In this document: positions 1 through 6,502 of the stretch, in pieces
Position numbering within the stretch: position 1 is the first letter of the stretch
Layout of the letters: every line of letters begins with the position of its first letter
Source of the DNA: DATKEG01 sp035544515
Lineage (GTDB): Bacteria > Acidobacteriota > Vicinamibacteria > Fen-336
Length of the DNA: 29,382 nt
Direction: 5' to 3'
Assembly (NCBI GenBank): GCA_035544515.1
Contig: DATKEG010000232.1
Location: 1 to 29,382, forward strand
The notes under the pieces: model-generated
The model's database searches: none
The model's input: the letters and a program-made list of their open reading frames with translations, nothing else
Told to the model about the DNA's origin: nothing
Made by a program: the position numbers and the translations under genes

Positions 1-22
1 CGCGAGTGAATCGCGCTCACGC

Positions 23-51
23 TTGGCCCGTGCCGGAGGGCAGGGTATAAT
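23..51 (+). promoter_or_regulatory. sigma70-type promoter for rplY
   Basis: The -35 element TTGGCC (23-28) lies 17 bp from a perfect -10 TATAAT (46-51). Transcription would start near 58, giving a leader of about 20 nt before the rplY ATG at 80, with the Shine-Dalgarno sequence GAGGAGC at 64-70. It probably drives rplY-pth and perhaps the genes beyond. Confidence 0.75.
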
Positions 52-79
52 CCCCGGTTTGCTGAGGAGCTGCTAGGTC

Positions 80-802
80 ATGCCAGAGATCGTGGTCGAA
101 GCGCGGCCGCGGGCCGAGTTCGGGAAGAACGTCAACCGCCGCCTGCGCGCGCAGGGGCTGATCCCGGGCGTGCTCTACGGCGCCAAGAAGAAGGCGGTGC
201 CGGTGGCGGTCTCGCCCAAGGAGATCGGCGCCATCCTGCGCAGCGCCTCGGGCGAGAACACGCTGTTCGATCTCCAGCTCGACGGCGGCCGGAGGAAGGT
301 CATCCTGAAGGAGTTCCAGGTGGAGCCCATCAAGAGCCGCCTGCTCCATGCCGACTTCTACGAGGTCGCGCTCGACCAGGCCCTCGAGGTCACGGTCCAC
401 ATCGAGCTGTCCGGGGTGCCCGTGGGCGTCAAGGTCGAGGGCGGAGTCCTCGACTTCGTCACCCGCGAGCTGGAAGTGGAGTGCCTGCCCACGGAGATCC
501 CGGAGAAGATCGTGGTGGACGTCTCCGAGCTGGCGCTGGGCAAACACGTCCGCGTGTCCGACATCAAGGTGCCCGACCGCGTCAAGGTCCTCACCGCCCC
601 GGACGTGGTGATCGCGCACGTGGTGGCGCCGCGCGCCGAGGAGGTGGTGGCGGCACCGGAGGCGGCGGTCGCGCCGGTCGAGGGCGAGGCGGCGGTGGAG
701 CCGGAGGTCATCAAGAAGGGCAAGACCGCGGCCGAGGGCGAGCCCGAGGAGAAGGAGAAGCCGGAGAAGAAGGAGAAGCCGGAGAAGAAGGAGAAGAAGT
801 AG
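80..802 (+). CDS. rplY: 50S ribosomal protein L25 / general stress protein CTC
   Basis: This is the long (CTC/TL5-type) form of L25, which binds 5S rRNA in the large ribosomal subunit. It has 240 residues. The N-terminal L25 beta-barrel, about residues 1-90, includes GxLYG and the conserved LKEFQVEPIK-type stretch near residue 80. The C-terminal CTC domain runs to about residue 185. A low-complexity Ala/Glu/Lys tail follows and ends in repeats of EKPEKK. The ATG at 80 is preceded by GAGGAGC at 64-70. pth follows 17 bp downstream, which is the common bacterial rplY-pth pairing. The tail (about residues 190-240) is longer and more charged than in E. coli L25, which has only the N-terminal domain. 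The family assignment is secure; any role of the tail is unknown. Confidence 0.95.
   Translation: MPEIVVEARPRAEFGKNVNRRLRAQGLIPGVLYGAKKKAVPVAVSPKEIGAILRSASGENTLFDLQLDGGRRKVILKEFQVEPIKSRLLHADFYEVALDQALEVTVHIELSGVPVGVKVEGGVLDFVTRELEVECLPTEIPEKIVVDVSELALGKHVRVSDIKVPDRVKVLTAPDVVIAHVVAPRAEEVVAAPEAAVAPVEGEAAVEPEVIKKGKTAAEGEPEEKEKPEKKEKPEKKEKK
755..790 (+). repeat. 18-bp direct repeat in the rplY tail
   Basis: Two exact tandem copies of an 18-bp unit (755-772 and 773-790; it begins GAGAAGCCGG) are followed by a degenerate partial copy up to the stop codon. They encode the Lys/Glu-rich C-terminal tail of L25. The copy number could vary by slippage without changing the frame. Confidence 0.85.
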
Positions 803-819
803 CCTCGTTACCGCTCCGC

Positions 820-1392
820 ATGCGGCTGGTGGTCGGGCTGGGCAACCCGGGCGAACGCTACCGCCGCACCCGCCACAACGTCGGCTTCATGGTCGTGGAC
901 GCGCTGGCGCACCGGGCCGGCGCCTCCCGGGGCGAGGAGCGCGCGGAGGCGTGGGTGGTCCCGGCGCGCGTGGGAGGCGAGGACGTGCTGCTCGCCAAGC
1001 CGCTCACCTTCATGAACCGCAGCGGGGCCGCCGTGGACCAGCTCCTGGCCCTCGAGCGCGGCGGGCAGCAGGAGCTGGTGGTCGTGCTCGACGACATGGC
1101 GCTCGAGCTGGGCACGCTGCGCGTGCGGGAGCGCGGCGGCCACGGCAGCCACAACGGGCTGCGCTCGGTGATCGAAGCGGTCGGGACGGAGGAGTTCCCC
1201 CGGGTGCGGGTGGGGGTCGCGAAGGGCGAGCCCCCGAGCGACCTGGCGGACTACGTGCTGTCGGAGTTCCCGCAGGAGGACGTGCTGGTCGTGCAGGAGG
1301 TGGTCGGCTGGGCGGCGGACGCGGTGGAGACGCTCATCCGGGAGGGCGCGGCCGCGGCCATGAACCGGTTCAACCCGATGAGGAACGGATAG
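820..1392 (+). CDS. pth: Peptidyl-tRNA hydrolase
   Basis: Pth cleaves the ester bond of peptidyl-tRNAs that drop off the ribosome, recycling tRNA in the cytoplasm. The 190-residue product has the family hallmarks in order: GLGNPG at 6-11 (Asn9), RHNVGF with the catalytic-type His19, KPLTFMNRSG at 60-69, the DD pair at 91-92 equivalent to the catalytic Asp, and GGHGSHNGL at 106-114. The ATG at 820 is the first plausible start after rplY and gives the usual family length, although no strong Shine-Dalgarno sequence precedes it. It is probably co-transcribed with rplY. ychF, a frequent neighbour in proteobacteria, is absent. Confidence 0.95.
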   Translation: MRLVVGLGNPGERYRRTRHNVGFMVVDALAHRAGASRGEERAEAWVVPARVGGEDVLLAKPLTFMNRSGAAVDQLLALERGGQQELVVVLDDMALELGTLRVRERGGHGSHNGLRSVIEAVGTEEFPRVRVGVAKGEPPSDLADYVLSEFPQEDVLVVQEVVGWAADAVETLIREGAAAAMNRFNPMRNG

Positions 1393-1407
1393 CCGCTGAA
1401 GTAGAAT
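1378..1407 (+). promoter_or_regulatory. possible promoter upstream of rpsF
   Basis: A -10-like TAGAAT (1402-1407, 5 of 6 consensus bases) lies in the pth-rpsF gap. The only -35 candidate is weak, ATGAGG at 1378-1383 with an 18-bp spacer. If real, the transcript would begin near 1413 and include the hairpin at 1424-1457. Confidence 0.4.
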
Positions 1408-1423
1408 AGGGCCATCACTCCTT

Positions 1424-1457
1424 GCCCCCGCGAAGGCCCTTCGGGCCGGAAAGGGGC
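1424..1457 (+). promoter_or_regulatory. structured rpsF leader, possible S6:S18 autoregulatory RNA
   Basis: The rpsF 5' leader can fold into a two-part stem. The outer stem pairs GCCCC (1424-1428) with GGGGC (1453-1457), and the inner stem pairs GGCCC (1435-1439) with GGGCC (1443-1447) around a UUC loop. Unpaired bases lie between them on both sides, with a CCG at 1446-1448 at the edge of the inner stem. Many bacteria autoregulate rpsF-rpsR when the S6:S18 complex binds an rpsF leader hairpin carrying a CCG motif. The hairpin is visible in the sequence; its assignment to that RNA class is inference and was not tested with a covariance model. Confidence 0.4.
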
Positions 1458-1478
1458 TTCATCCATGAGGAGAGCAGA

Positions 1479-1880
1479 TTGAGCGATCGCGTCTACGAAA
1501 TCCTGTTCATCGCCGACCCCAACCTCGGGGAGCCGGAGGTGGACGCCCTGGCCACGCAGGTGCAGGGCTACGTCGAGAAGGAGGGCGGCCGCCTCCAGAA
1601 GGTCGAGAAGTGGGGGAAGAAGCGCCTCGCCTACATGATCGGCAAGCACCGTGAGGGCTCGTACGTGCTGCTGGTGGTCGAGGCCGGCGCGGAAACGGTC
1701 AAGGAAGTCGAGCGGCGCATCCGCGTCACCGACGGCGTCGTGAAGTTCATGACCGTGAGGGTGGACGAGGAGCTGAAGAAGGCGGAGCGGCGCAAGTCGC
1801 GGCGCATGGCCGAGGAAGCGCGCCGCCGCGAGCGCGGCACCGCGCGCGCGCCGAAACCGCCCGAGGAGGTGGAGCTGTGA
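1479..1880 (+). CDS. rpsF: 30S ribosomal protein S6
   Basis: S6 binds the central domain of 16S rRNA as a heterodimer with S18. The predicted 133-residue product has the expected N-terminal YEILFIADPNL pattern, WGKKRLAYMIGKHREGSYVLL (residues about 47-67) and the VTDGVVKFMTVR strand. A charged tail rich in Arg/Glu follows from about residue 103. The start is a TTG at 1479, chosen because GAGGAG (1467-1472) lies at proper distance and the protein then begins exactly at the conserved sequence. An upstream in-frame TTG at 1422 would add 19 residues encoded by the leader hairpin and is unlikely. It overlaps rpsR by 4 bp. Confidence 0.93.
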   Translation: MSDRVYEILFIADPNLGEPEVDALATQVQGYVEKEGGRLQKVEKWGKKRLAYMIGKHREGSYVLLVVEAGAETVKEVERRIRVTDGVVKFMTVRVDEELKKAERRKSRRMAEEARRRERGTARAPKPPEEVEL

Positions 1881-2206
1881 GCAGCTACGGCTCGGGCGGC
1901 GGACGTGGGGGTGGCGGCGGACGTGGCGGGGCCAAGCCCGGCGGCCGCGGCGGAGCCGGCGGCGCGGGCAAGGACGCCGGCAAGCGCTACTTCTTCCGGC
2001 GGCGCAAGGTCTGCAAGTTCTGCGCGGACAAGATCGATTACGTCGACTACAAGGACGTGAAGCTGCTCTCGGGCTTCGTCCCGGAGCGCGGCAAGATCCT
2101 GCCCCGCCGCATGTTCGGCACCTGCGCCGAGCACCAGAGGAAGCTCACCCTGGCCATCAAGCGGGCGCGCAACATCGCGCTGCTGGCCTTCGCCTCCGCC
2201 GACTGA
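1877..2206 (+). CDS. rpsR: 30S ribosomal protein S18 with Gly/Arg-rich N-terminal extension
   Basis: S18 partners S6 on the 30S platform. The conserved core begins near residue 36 (KRYFFRRRKVCKFC) and keeps C46-x2-C49 and C83-x2-H86, the zinc-ligand pattern of the Cys-containing S18 form. The first 35 residues are almost entirely Gly, Arg, Ala and Lys, with RGG-like repeats, which most S18 proteins lack. The start is GTG at 1877, in a GTGA overlap with the rpsF stop, and GAGGAGGTGG (1863-1872) is a strong ribosome binding site. The strong site and the 4-bp overlap both support this start, so the Gly-rich leader is probably translated. The product has 109 residues. Confidence 0.93.
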   Translation: MSSYGSGGGRGGGGGRGGAKPGGRGGAGGAGKDAGKRYFFRRRKVCKFCADKIDYVDYKDVKLLSGFVPERGKILPRRMFGTCAEHQRKLTLAIKRARNIALLAFASAD

Positions 2207-2301
2207 GAGGCCTCGAGCATGCCCCGCGGCGGGCTCCGGCCCTCGCGAGTCGCCCCCGGCGGGCCAGGCTCTCGGCCTGAAGACCGCGCCGAACCATCGG
2301 C

Positions 2302-3264
2302 ATGAACATGCCCGTTTCCGCCAGCGCGCAGGAGCGCCGTGAGCCCGGGGCCGAGAGCGTCCTGGGCGCGGCGCTGGGCTCCGCGCTCCTGTTCGCGGCG
2401 CGGCTCGTCGTCCCCTTCCTGTTCCCGTTGGCGATGATCTCCCCCTTCCCCCTGCTCGTCCTGCGGCTGCGCGGCGGCCTGGGCAGCGCGCTGGCGGCCG
2501 CGTTCGCCTCCGCCGCGCTCCTGACCGCGGTGTTCTCGCCCGGCAGCGGGCTCCTGTTCCTGTTCGTGCTGGCCCTGCCCGCCCTGATCATGGTGGATAC
2601 CATGGCGCGCGGGCGCGGCCTCTTCCGCGGCTGCGCCTGGGCGTTCGCGCTCGTGGCGGTCCAGACGGGCGCCGCGCTCCTCTTCGCCAACGAGCGGATG
2701 TCGGCGCTCGTCCTCGGTCCGTTCGACTACTACGGCTCGAAGCAGTTCATCGACGAGGTCCGCGGGGCGGGCGTTCCCGCCGACCAGGTGGAGGCCTGGG
2801 TGGAGCAGTTCGCGGTCCTGTCCCGGATCATGGCCGTGGTGTATCCGGCCGCCTGCCTGATCCTGGGCGCGTTGGTCGTGCTGGCCAACTCGACCCTGCT
2901 CCGGCTGTACCTGGCGCGGCACGATCCGGCCTGGCTCGAGGGCAATGAGTTCGAGCGCGTGCGCTGGCCGTTCGCGATGGCGGTGGCCTTCGTGCTGGCC
3001 GGCGCGGCGGTCCTGGCCCCGGCGCTGCGGCCGGCCGCCTACAACGTCCTCCTGCTGCTCGCGTTCTTCTTCGCCCTCCAGGGACTTGCGGTCGTGGCCT
3101 TCTACACCAGGCGGCTGGCCGCACCGCCGTTCCTGCGCTGGGCGGTCATGGTGCTGGTGCTCATCAACCCGTGGGCCGCGCAGATCCTCGGGCTGCTGGG
3201 CCTGTTCGACATGTGGTTCGATTTCCGGAAGTGGGCCGAGCCGCCGCCGGCGGCGCAGGCGTGA
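2302..3264 (+). CDS. DUF2232 (YybS-like) multi-pass membrane protein
   Basis: The 320-residue protein is strongly hydrophobic, with about eight predicted transmembrane segments. The N-terminal half forms one hydrophobic block (residues about 20-130), a soluble loop follows (about 135-170), and a second membrane block runs to about residue 310. Its position between rpsR and rplI, together with its hydropathy, matches the YybS/DUF2232 family, which occupies this slot in many Firmicutes, deltaproteobacteria and relatives. No biochemical function is established for the family. The start codon is uncertain: the ATG at 2302 lacks a good ribosome binding site, and another ATG lies at 2308. The 95-bp gap before it holds GC-rich inverted segments but no recognisable signal. 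Confidence 0.8.
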   Translation: MNMPVSASAQERREPGAESVLGAALGSALLFAARLVVPFLFPLAMISPFPLLVLRLRGGLGSALAAAFASAALLTAVFSPGSGLLFLFVLALPALIMVDTMARGRGLFRGCAWAFALVAVQTGAALLFANERMSALVLGPFDYYGSKQFIDEVRGAGVPADQVEAWVEQFAVLSRIMAVVYPAACLILGALVVLANSTLLRLYLARHDPAWLEGNEFERVRWPFAMAVAFVLAGAAVLAPALRPAAYNVLLLLAFFFALQGLAVVAFYTRRLAAPPFLRWAVMVLVLINPWAAQILGLLGLFDMWFDFRKWAEPPPAAQA

Positions 3265-3284
3265 GCGAGCGATAGGAGACGACA

Positions 3285-3731
3285 ATGGAAGTCATTCTGC
3301 GGGAAGACGTGGACAAGCTGGGGCGGCGCGGGGAGGTGGTGAAGGTGGCCGAGGGCTACGGCCGCAACTTCCTGCTGCCGCGCGGCCTGGCCATGCCCGT
3401 GACCGCGGCCAACAAGGTCACGATCGAGCGGGAGAGGAAGGCGCACGAGGCGCGCGTGGCGAAGGAGAAGGCGGAGTGGCAGGCGGTGGCCGACCGCATC
3501 AACGCCATCCGCTTCGTGGCGCCGCGCAAGGTGGGCGAGCACGACGTGCTCTACGGCTCGGTCACGTCCGGCGACATCGCCGACTTCCTGAAGGGCAAGG
3601 GCGTCGAGATCGACAAACGCAAGGTCCAGATCGACGAGCCCATCAAGCACCTGGGCGACCACGAGGTGAAGATCAAGCTGCACCCCGAGGTGGTGGCCAC
3701 CATCAAGGTGCTGGTCAGCAAAGAAGGCTAG
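3285..3731 (+). CDS. rplI: 50S ribosomal protein L9
   Basis: L9 binds 23S rRNA near the L1 stalk and helps maintain reading frame. The 148-residue product begins with the diagnostic MEVILREDVDKLGRRGEVV and has GYGRNFLLPRGLA at about residues 24-36. A Lys/Glu-rich connecting helix (about 43-75) and a C-terminal domain with LYGSVTSGDIADFL follow. The ATG at 3285 has AGGAGA at 3274-3279. It lies 20 bp after the DUF2232 gene, and the rpsF-rpsR-DUF2232-rplI order suggests one operon. Confidence 0.97.
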   Translation: MEVILREDVDKLGRRGEVVKVAEGYGRNFLLPRGLAMPVTAANKVTIERERKAHEARVAKEKAEWQAVADRINAIRFVAPRKVGEHDVLYGSVTSGDIADFLKGKGVEIDKRKVQIDEPIKHLGDHEVKIKLHPEVVATIKVLVSKEG

Positions 3732-3773
3732 CGGCGCCGCTGCTTCCCGATGACGAACGGGCGGTCCGAAAAA

Positions 3774-3806
3774 TTGACCGCCGCCGGAGGGGCGTTCGGG
3801 TACGAT
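3774..3806 (+). promoter_or_regulatory. weak promoter candidate before dnaB
   Basis: TTGACC (3774-3779) resembles a -35 element and TACGAT (3801-3806) a -10 element, but the 21-bp spacer is longer than the optimal 17. If the -10 is used, transcription would start about 4 nt before the GTG at 3817, giving a nearly leaderless dnaB mRNA. No Shine-Dalgarno sequence is visible ahead of that GTG, which fits. The adjacent 85-bp gap also holds a 12-bp palindrome AGCGGCGCCGCT (3730-3741). Confidence 0.35.
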
Positions 3807-3816
3807 AGGTCCCCCC

Positions 3817-6426
3817 GTGGCCACCGAGATCGCCGTCAAGGACCGCTCCCTCCCCCACAACGCGGAGGCGGAGCGCACGGTCCTCGCCGCGATCCTGGTC
3901 GACAACGCGGCCTTCAACTCCGCGGCCGAGATCCTCGTCCGCGACGACTTCCACCGCGAGGCGCACCGCCGGATCTTCGAGGCCATGGCCCTCCTGGCCG
4001 AGAAGAGCCAGCCCATCGACCTCGTCACGCTGAAGGACGAGCTGGCGCGGGCCTCCGCCCTGGAGGCGGTGGGCGGGGCGTCCTACCTGGCGTCGCTCCT
4101 GGACGGCATCCCGCGCGTCACCAGCGTCGAGCACTGGAGCCGCCTCATCAAGGAGAAGGCGGTCCTCCGCAACCTCATCCACGCCAGCAACCGCATCGTC
4201 CAGTCCTGCTTCGAGGCCGAGGACGACGCCGCCGTCCTCCTCGACCGCGCGGAGAAGGCCATCTTCGAGATCGCGGAGCACCGCATCCGCCAGGGCTTCG
4301 TCGGCATCCGCGACATCGTCAAGGAGAGCTTCCGCACGATCGACCAGCTCTCGCAGTCGCGGGACCTGGTCACCGGCCTGCCCACGGGCTTCGTGGATCT
4401 CGACGAGAAGACCAGCGGCCTGCAGAAGGGCGACCTCATCATCGTGGCCGCGCGGCCGGCCATGGGGAAGACGTCGCTTTGCCTGAACATCGGCCAATAC
4501 GCCTCCCTGAAGACCGGCGAGACGGTCGGCATCTTCTCGCTGGAGATGTCCAAGGAGCAGCTCGTACTCCGCCTGCTCTGCTCCGACGCGCGCGTGGACG
4601 CCCACCGGCTGCGCACGGGCAACCTGCAGGAGAAGGACTGGGCGCGGCTGGCCAAGGCCTACGCGGACCTGTCCGCCGCGCGCATCTTCATCGACGATTC
4701 CTCCATCCTCACCCCGTTGGAGATCCGGGCCAAGTGCCGGCGCTTGAAGGCCGAACACGGCCTGGCGCTGGTCATCGTGGACTACCTGCAGCTCGTCTCC
4801 GGGGCGGGCCGGGTGGAGAACCGCCAGCAGGAGATCGCCTCCATCAGCCGCTCCTTCAAGGGGTTGGCCAAGGAGCTGAACGTTCCCGTGATCGCGCTGT
4901 CCCAGCTCTCGCGCGCGCCGGAGGCGCGCACGGAGAAGCGGCCGCAACTGTCGGACCTTCGCGAATGCGTGACCGGCGAGACCCTGGTCGTGCTCGCGGA
5001 CGGCCAGCGCGTGCCTATCCGGGACCTGGTCGGCACCAAGCCGGACGTCGTCGCCATCTCCGTCCCTGATGGCCGGTTGCTCCGGGCCACGAGCGACAGG
5101 GTCTGGCGCGTCGGCAAGCGTCCGGTCTACCGCGTGTCGCTGGCCAGCGGCCGTTCCGTCCGCGCGACGCTCCGGCATCGGCTCTGGGGCGCAGAGGGCT
5201 GGACGCGTCTGCGGCAGCTGCGCGTGGGTGATCGCGTGGCGATTGCCCGTCGGTTGCTGGAGTCGGTACGGCCCGACGTCTGGCCGGACGCCCGGGTGGC
5301 GCTGCTCGGCCAATTGATCGGCGATGGCAGCTACCTGAACCACGCTCCGATGCGGTACACGACCGCGTCGGAGGAGAACAGCGCGACGGTCACGGCGGCC
5401 GCGCGCACGGAATTCGGCTGCGAGGTCAAGCGCTACCGCGGCCGTCGCTCCTGGCACCAGCTCTTGATCCGCGGAAACGGCCATCGGTGGCGTCCCGATG
5501 GTGTCAACGCCTGGCTGCGTGAGCTGGGCGTGTTCGGCCAGCGATCGCACGAGAAGCGCGTGCCGGCGGCGGCGTTCAGGCTGTCCAACGCGCAGGTTGC
5601 GCTCCTGCTGCGGCATCTCTGGGCGACCGACGGAACCATCCATGCCGGCGGCGCGCTACGCGGGGGTGGGCGCCGCGTCACGTACAACACGAACAGCGAG
5701 GGTCTGGCGTCCGACGTCATGGCGCTCCTCCTGCGGCTCGGGCTCGTCGCCAGGACGTACCGGGCCGTCAAGAAAGGCTACCGGCCATCCATTTTCGTTA
5801 CCGTGACGGGCATGGAGCAACATCGCCGGTTCCTGGATCTGGTGAGCGCGTGCGGCCCGCGCGTGGCCCAGGCGCGTGAGTTGAGCCGCGCGGTCGCGGT
5901 GGGCGAGGCGAACACGAATGTCGATACGCTGCCGAAGGAATACTTCGATCGCGTGCGGGCAGTGATGCAGGACCGTGGCGTGACGACACGGCGAATGTCC
6001 GCGATGCGAGGCACCGCTTATGGCGGCGTGTCCCACTTCAAGTTCGCGCCATCGCGAAACATGCTCAGCGAATACGGTGAGATCCTCGAGGACGGCATCT
6101 TGATGGAACAGGCGACGAGCGACCTCTTCTGGGATCGCATCACGTCGATCGACGCCGATGGGGAGGAGGACGTGTTCGATCTCACCGTGCCGGGACCCGC
6201 ATCGTGGCTGGCGGATGGAATCGTCAGCCACAACTCGGGTGGCCTGGAGCAGGATGCGGACATCGTCATGTTCATCTTCCGCGAGGAGGAGTACAAGCCG
6301 ACCGACGAGAACCGCGGCGTGGCCGAGCTGATCATCGGCAAGCAGCGCAACGGTCCCACGGGCACGATCAAGCTCGCGTTCCTCAAGGAGTACACGCGAT
6401 TCGAGAACCTGATGCCGGGCTACTGA
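3817..6426 (+). CDS. dnaB: Replicative DNA helicase DnaB, interrupted by an intein
   Basis: DnaB is the hexameric helicase that unwinds DNA at the replication fork. The precursor has 869 residues; removing the intein (residues 384-806) leaves 446, the normal DnaB size. The N-terminal DnaB domain spans about residues 11-115 (begins LPHNAEAERTVLAAIL). The RecA-like core has Walker A AMGKTS at 215-220, the FSLEMS motif near 245, the Walker B-type VIVDYLQL near 325 and LSQLSRAPE near 363-371. After the intein, the C-extein continues SGGLEQDADIVMF. The start is GTG at 3817, with no Shine-Dalgarno sequence; translation may be nearly leaderless. The position after rplI is standard. The helicase depends on protein splicing to be functional. 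Confidence 0.96.
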   Translation: MATEIAVKDRSLPHNAEAERTVLAAILVDNAAFNSAAEILVRDDFHREAHRRIFEAMALLAEKSQPIDLVTLKDELARASALEAVGGASYLASLLDGIPRVTSVEHWSRLIKEKAVLRNLIHASNRIVQSCFEAEDDAAVLLDRAEKAIFEIAEHRIRQGFVGIRDIVKESFRTIDQLSQSRDLVTGLPTGFVDLDEKTSGLQKGDLIIVAARPAMGKTSLCLNIGQYASLKTGETVGIFSLEMSKEQLVLRLLCSDARVDAHRLRTGNLQEKDWARLAKAYADLSAARIFIDDSSILTPLEIRAKCRRLKAEHGLALVIVDYLQLVSGAGRVENRQQEIASISRSFKGLAKELNVPVIALSQLSRAPEARTEKRPQLSDLRECVTGETLVVLADGQRVPIRDLVGTKPDVVAISVPDGRLLRATSDRVWRVGKRPVYRVSLASGRSVRATLRHRLWGAEGWTRLRQLRVGDRVAIARRLLESVRPDVWPDARVALLGQLIGDGSYLNHAPMRYTTASEENSATVTAAARTEFGCEVKRYRGRRSWHQLLIRGNGHRWRPDGVNAWLRELGVFGQRSHEKRVPAAAFRLSNAQVALLLRHLWATDGTIHAGGALRGGGRRVTYNTNSEGLASDVMALLLRLGLVARTYRAVKKGYRPSIFVTVTGMEQHRRFLDLVSACGPRVAQARELSRAVAVGEANTNVDTLPKEYFDRVRAVMQDRGVTTRRMSAMRGTAYGGVSHFKFAPSRNMLSEYGEILEDGILMEQATSDLFWDRITSIDADGEEDVFDLTVPGPASWLADGIVSHNSGGLEQDADIVMFIFREEEYKPTDENRGVAELIIGKQRNGPTGTIKLAFLKEYTRFENLMPGY
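4966..6234 (+). other. DnaB intein with LAGLIDADG homing endonuclease domain
   Basis: This is a 423-residue in-frame insertion. It starts with Cys384 of the precursor (block A, CVTGETLVVLADG) and ends with His805-Asn806 followed by Ser (VSHN|S), the standard splice-junction residues. Block B has T451-x2-H454. The two dodecapeptide motifs are LLGQLIGDGSY (496-506, Asp503) and LRHLWATDGTI (598-608, Asp605), about 100 residues apart as in LAGLIDADG inteins. Both catalytic-type aspartates are present, so the endonuclease may be active. The splice site is between Glu and Ser of DLRE|SGGLEQ. The sequence resembles mycobacterial DnaB inteins (for example RSHEK, then VALLLRHLW). Block F has PASWLADG, without the common His. 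Codon choice looks more relaxed than in the flanking genes. Confidence 0.95.
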
Positions 6427-6463
6427 CGTCGATGCGCGGGAGCCGCGGCGGAGCGAGCCCCTC

Positions 6464-6486
6464 CGGCGGGCGGGCCGAGCCCGCCG
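6464..6486 (+). terminator. stem-loop between dnaB and alr
   Basis: CGGCGGGC (6464-6471) pairs perfectly with GCCCGCCG (6479-6486) around a 7-nt loop. No T-run follows, so it is not a classical intrinsic terminator. It could be a processing or attenuation element, or simply a GC-rich repeat. The alr ribosome binding site (GAGGG, 6496-6500) lies just beyond it. Confidence 0.35.
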
Positions 6487-6502
6487 TGGCATCCTGAGGG
6501 AC

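Noticed and set aside
1..9. A possible tail of an upstream gene (in-frame TGA at 7-9)
   Set aside because: Two codons are not enough to identify or support a coding region.
755..790. CRISPR-like or mobile repeat
   Set aside because: The repeat is an in-frame 18-bp tandem duplication within the rplY coding tail, without spacers or associated genes.
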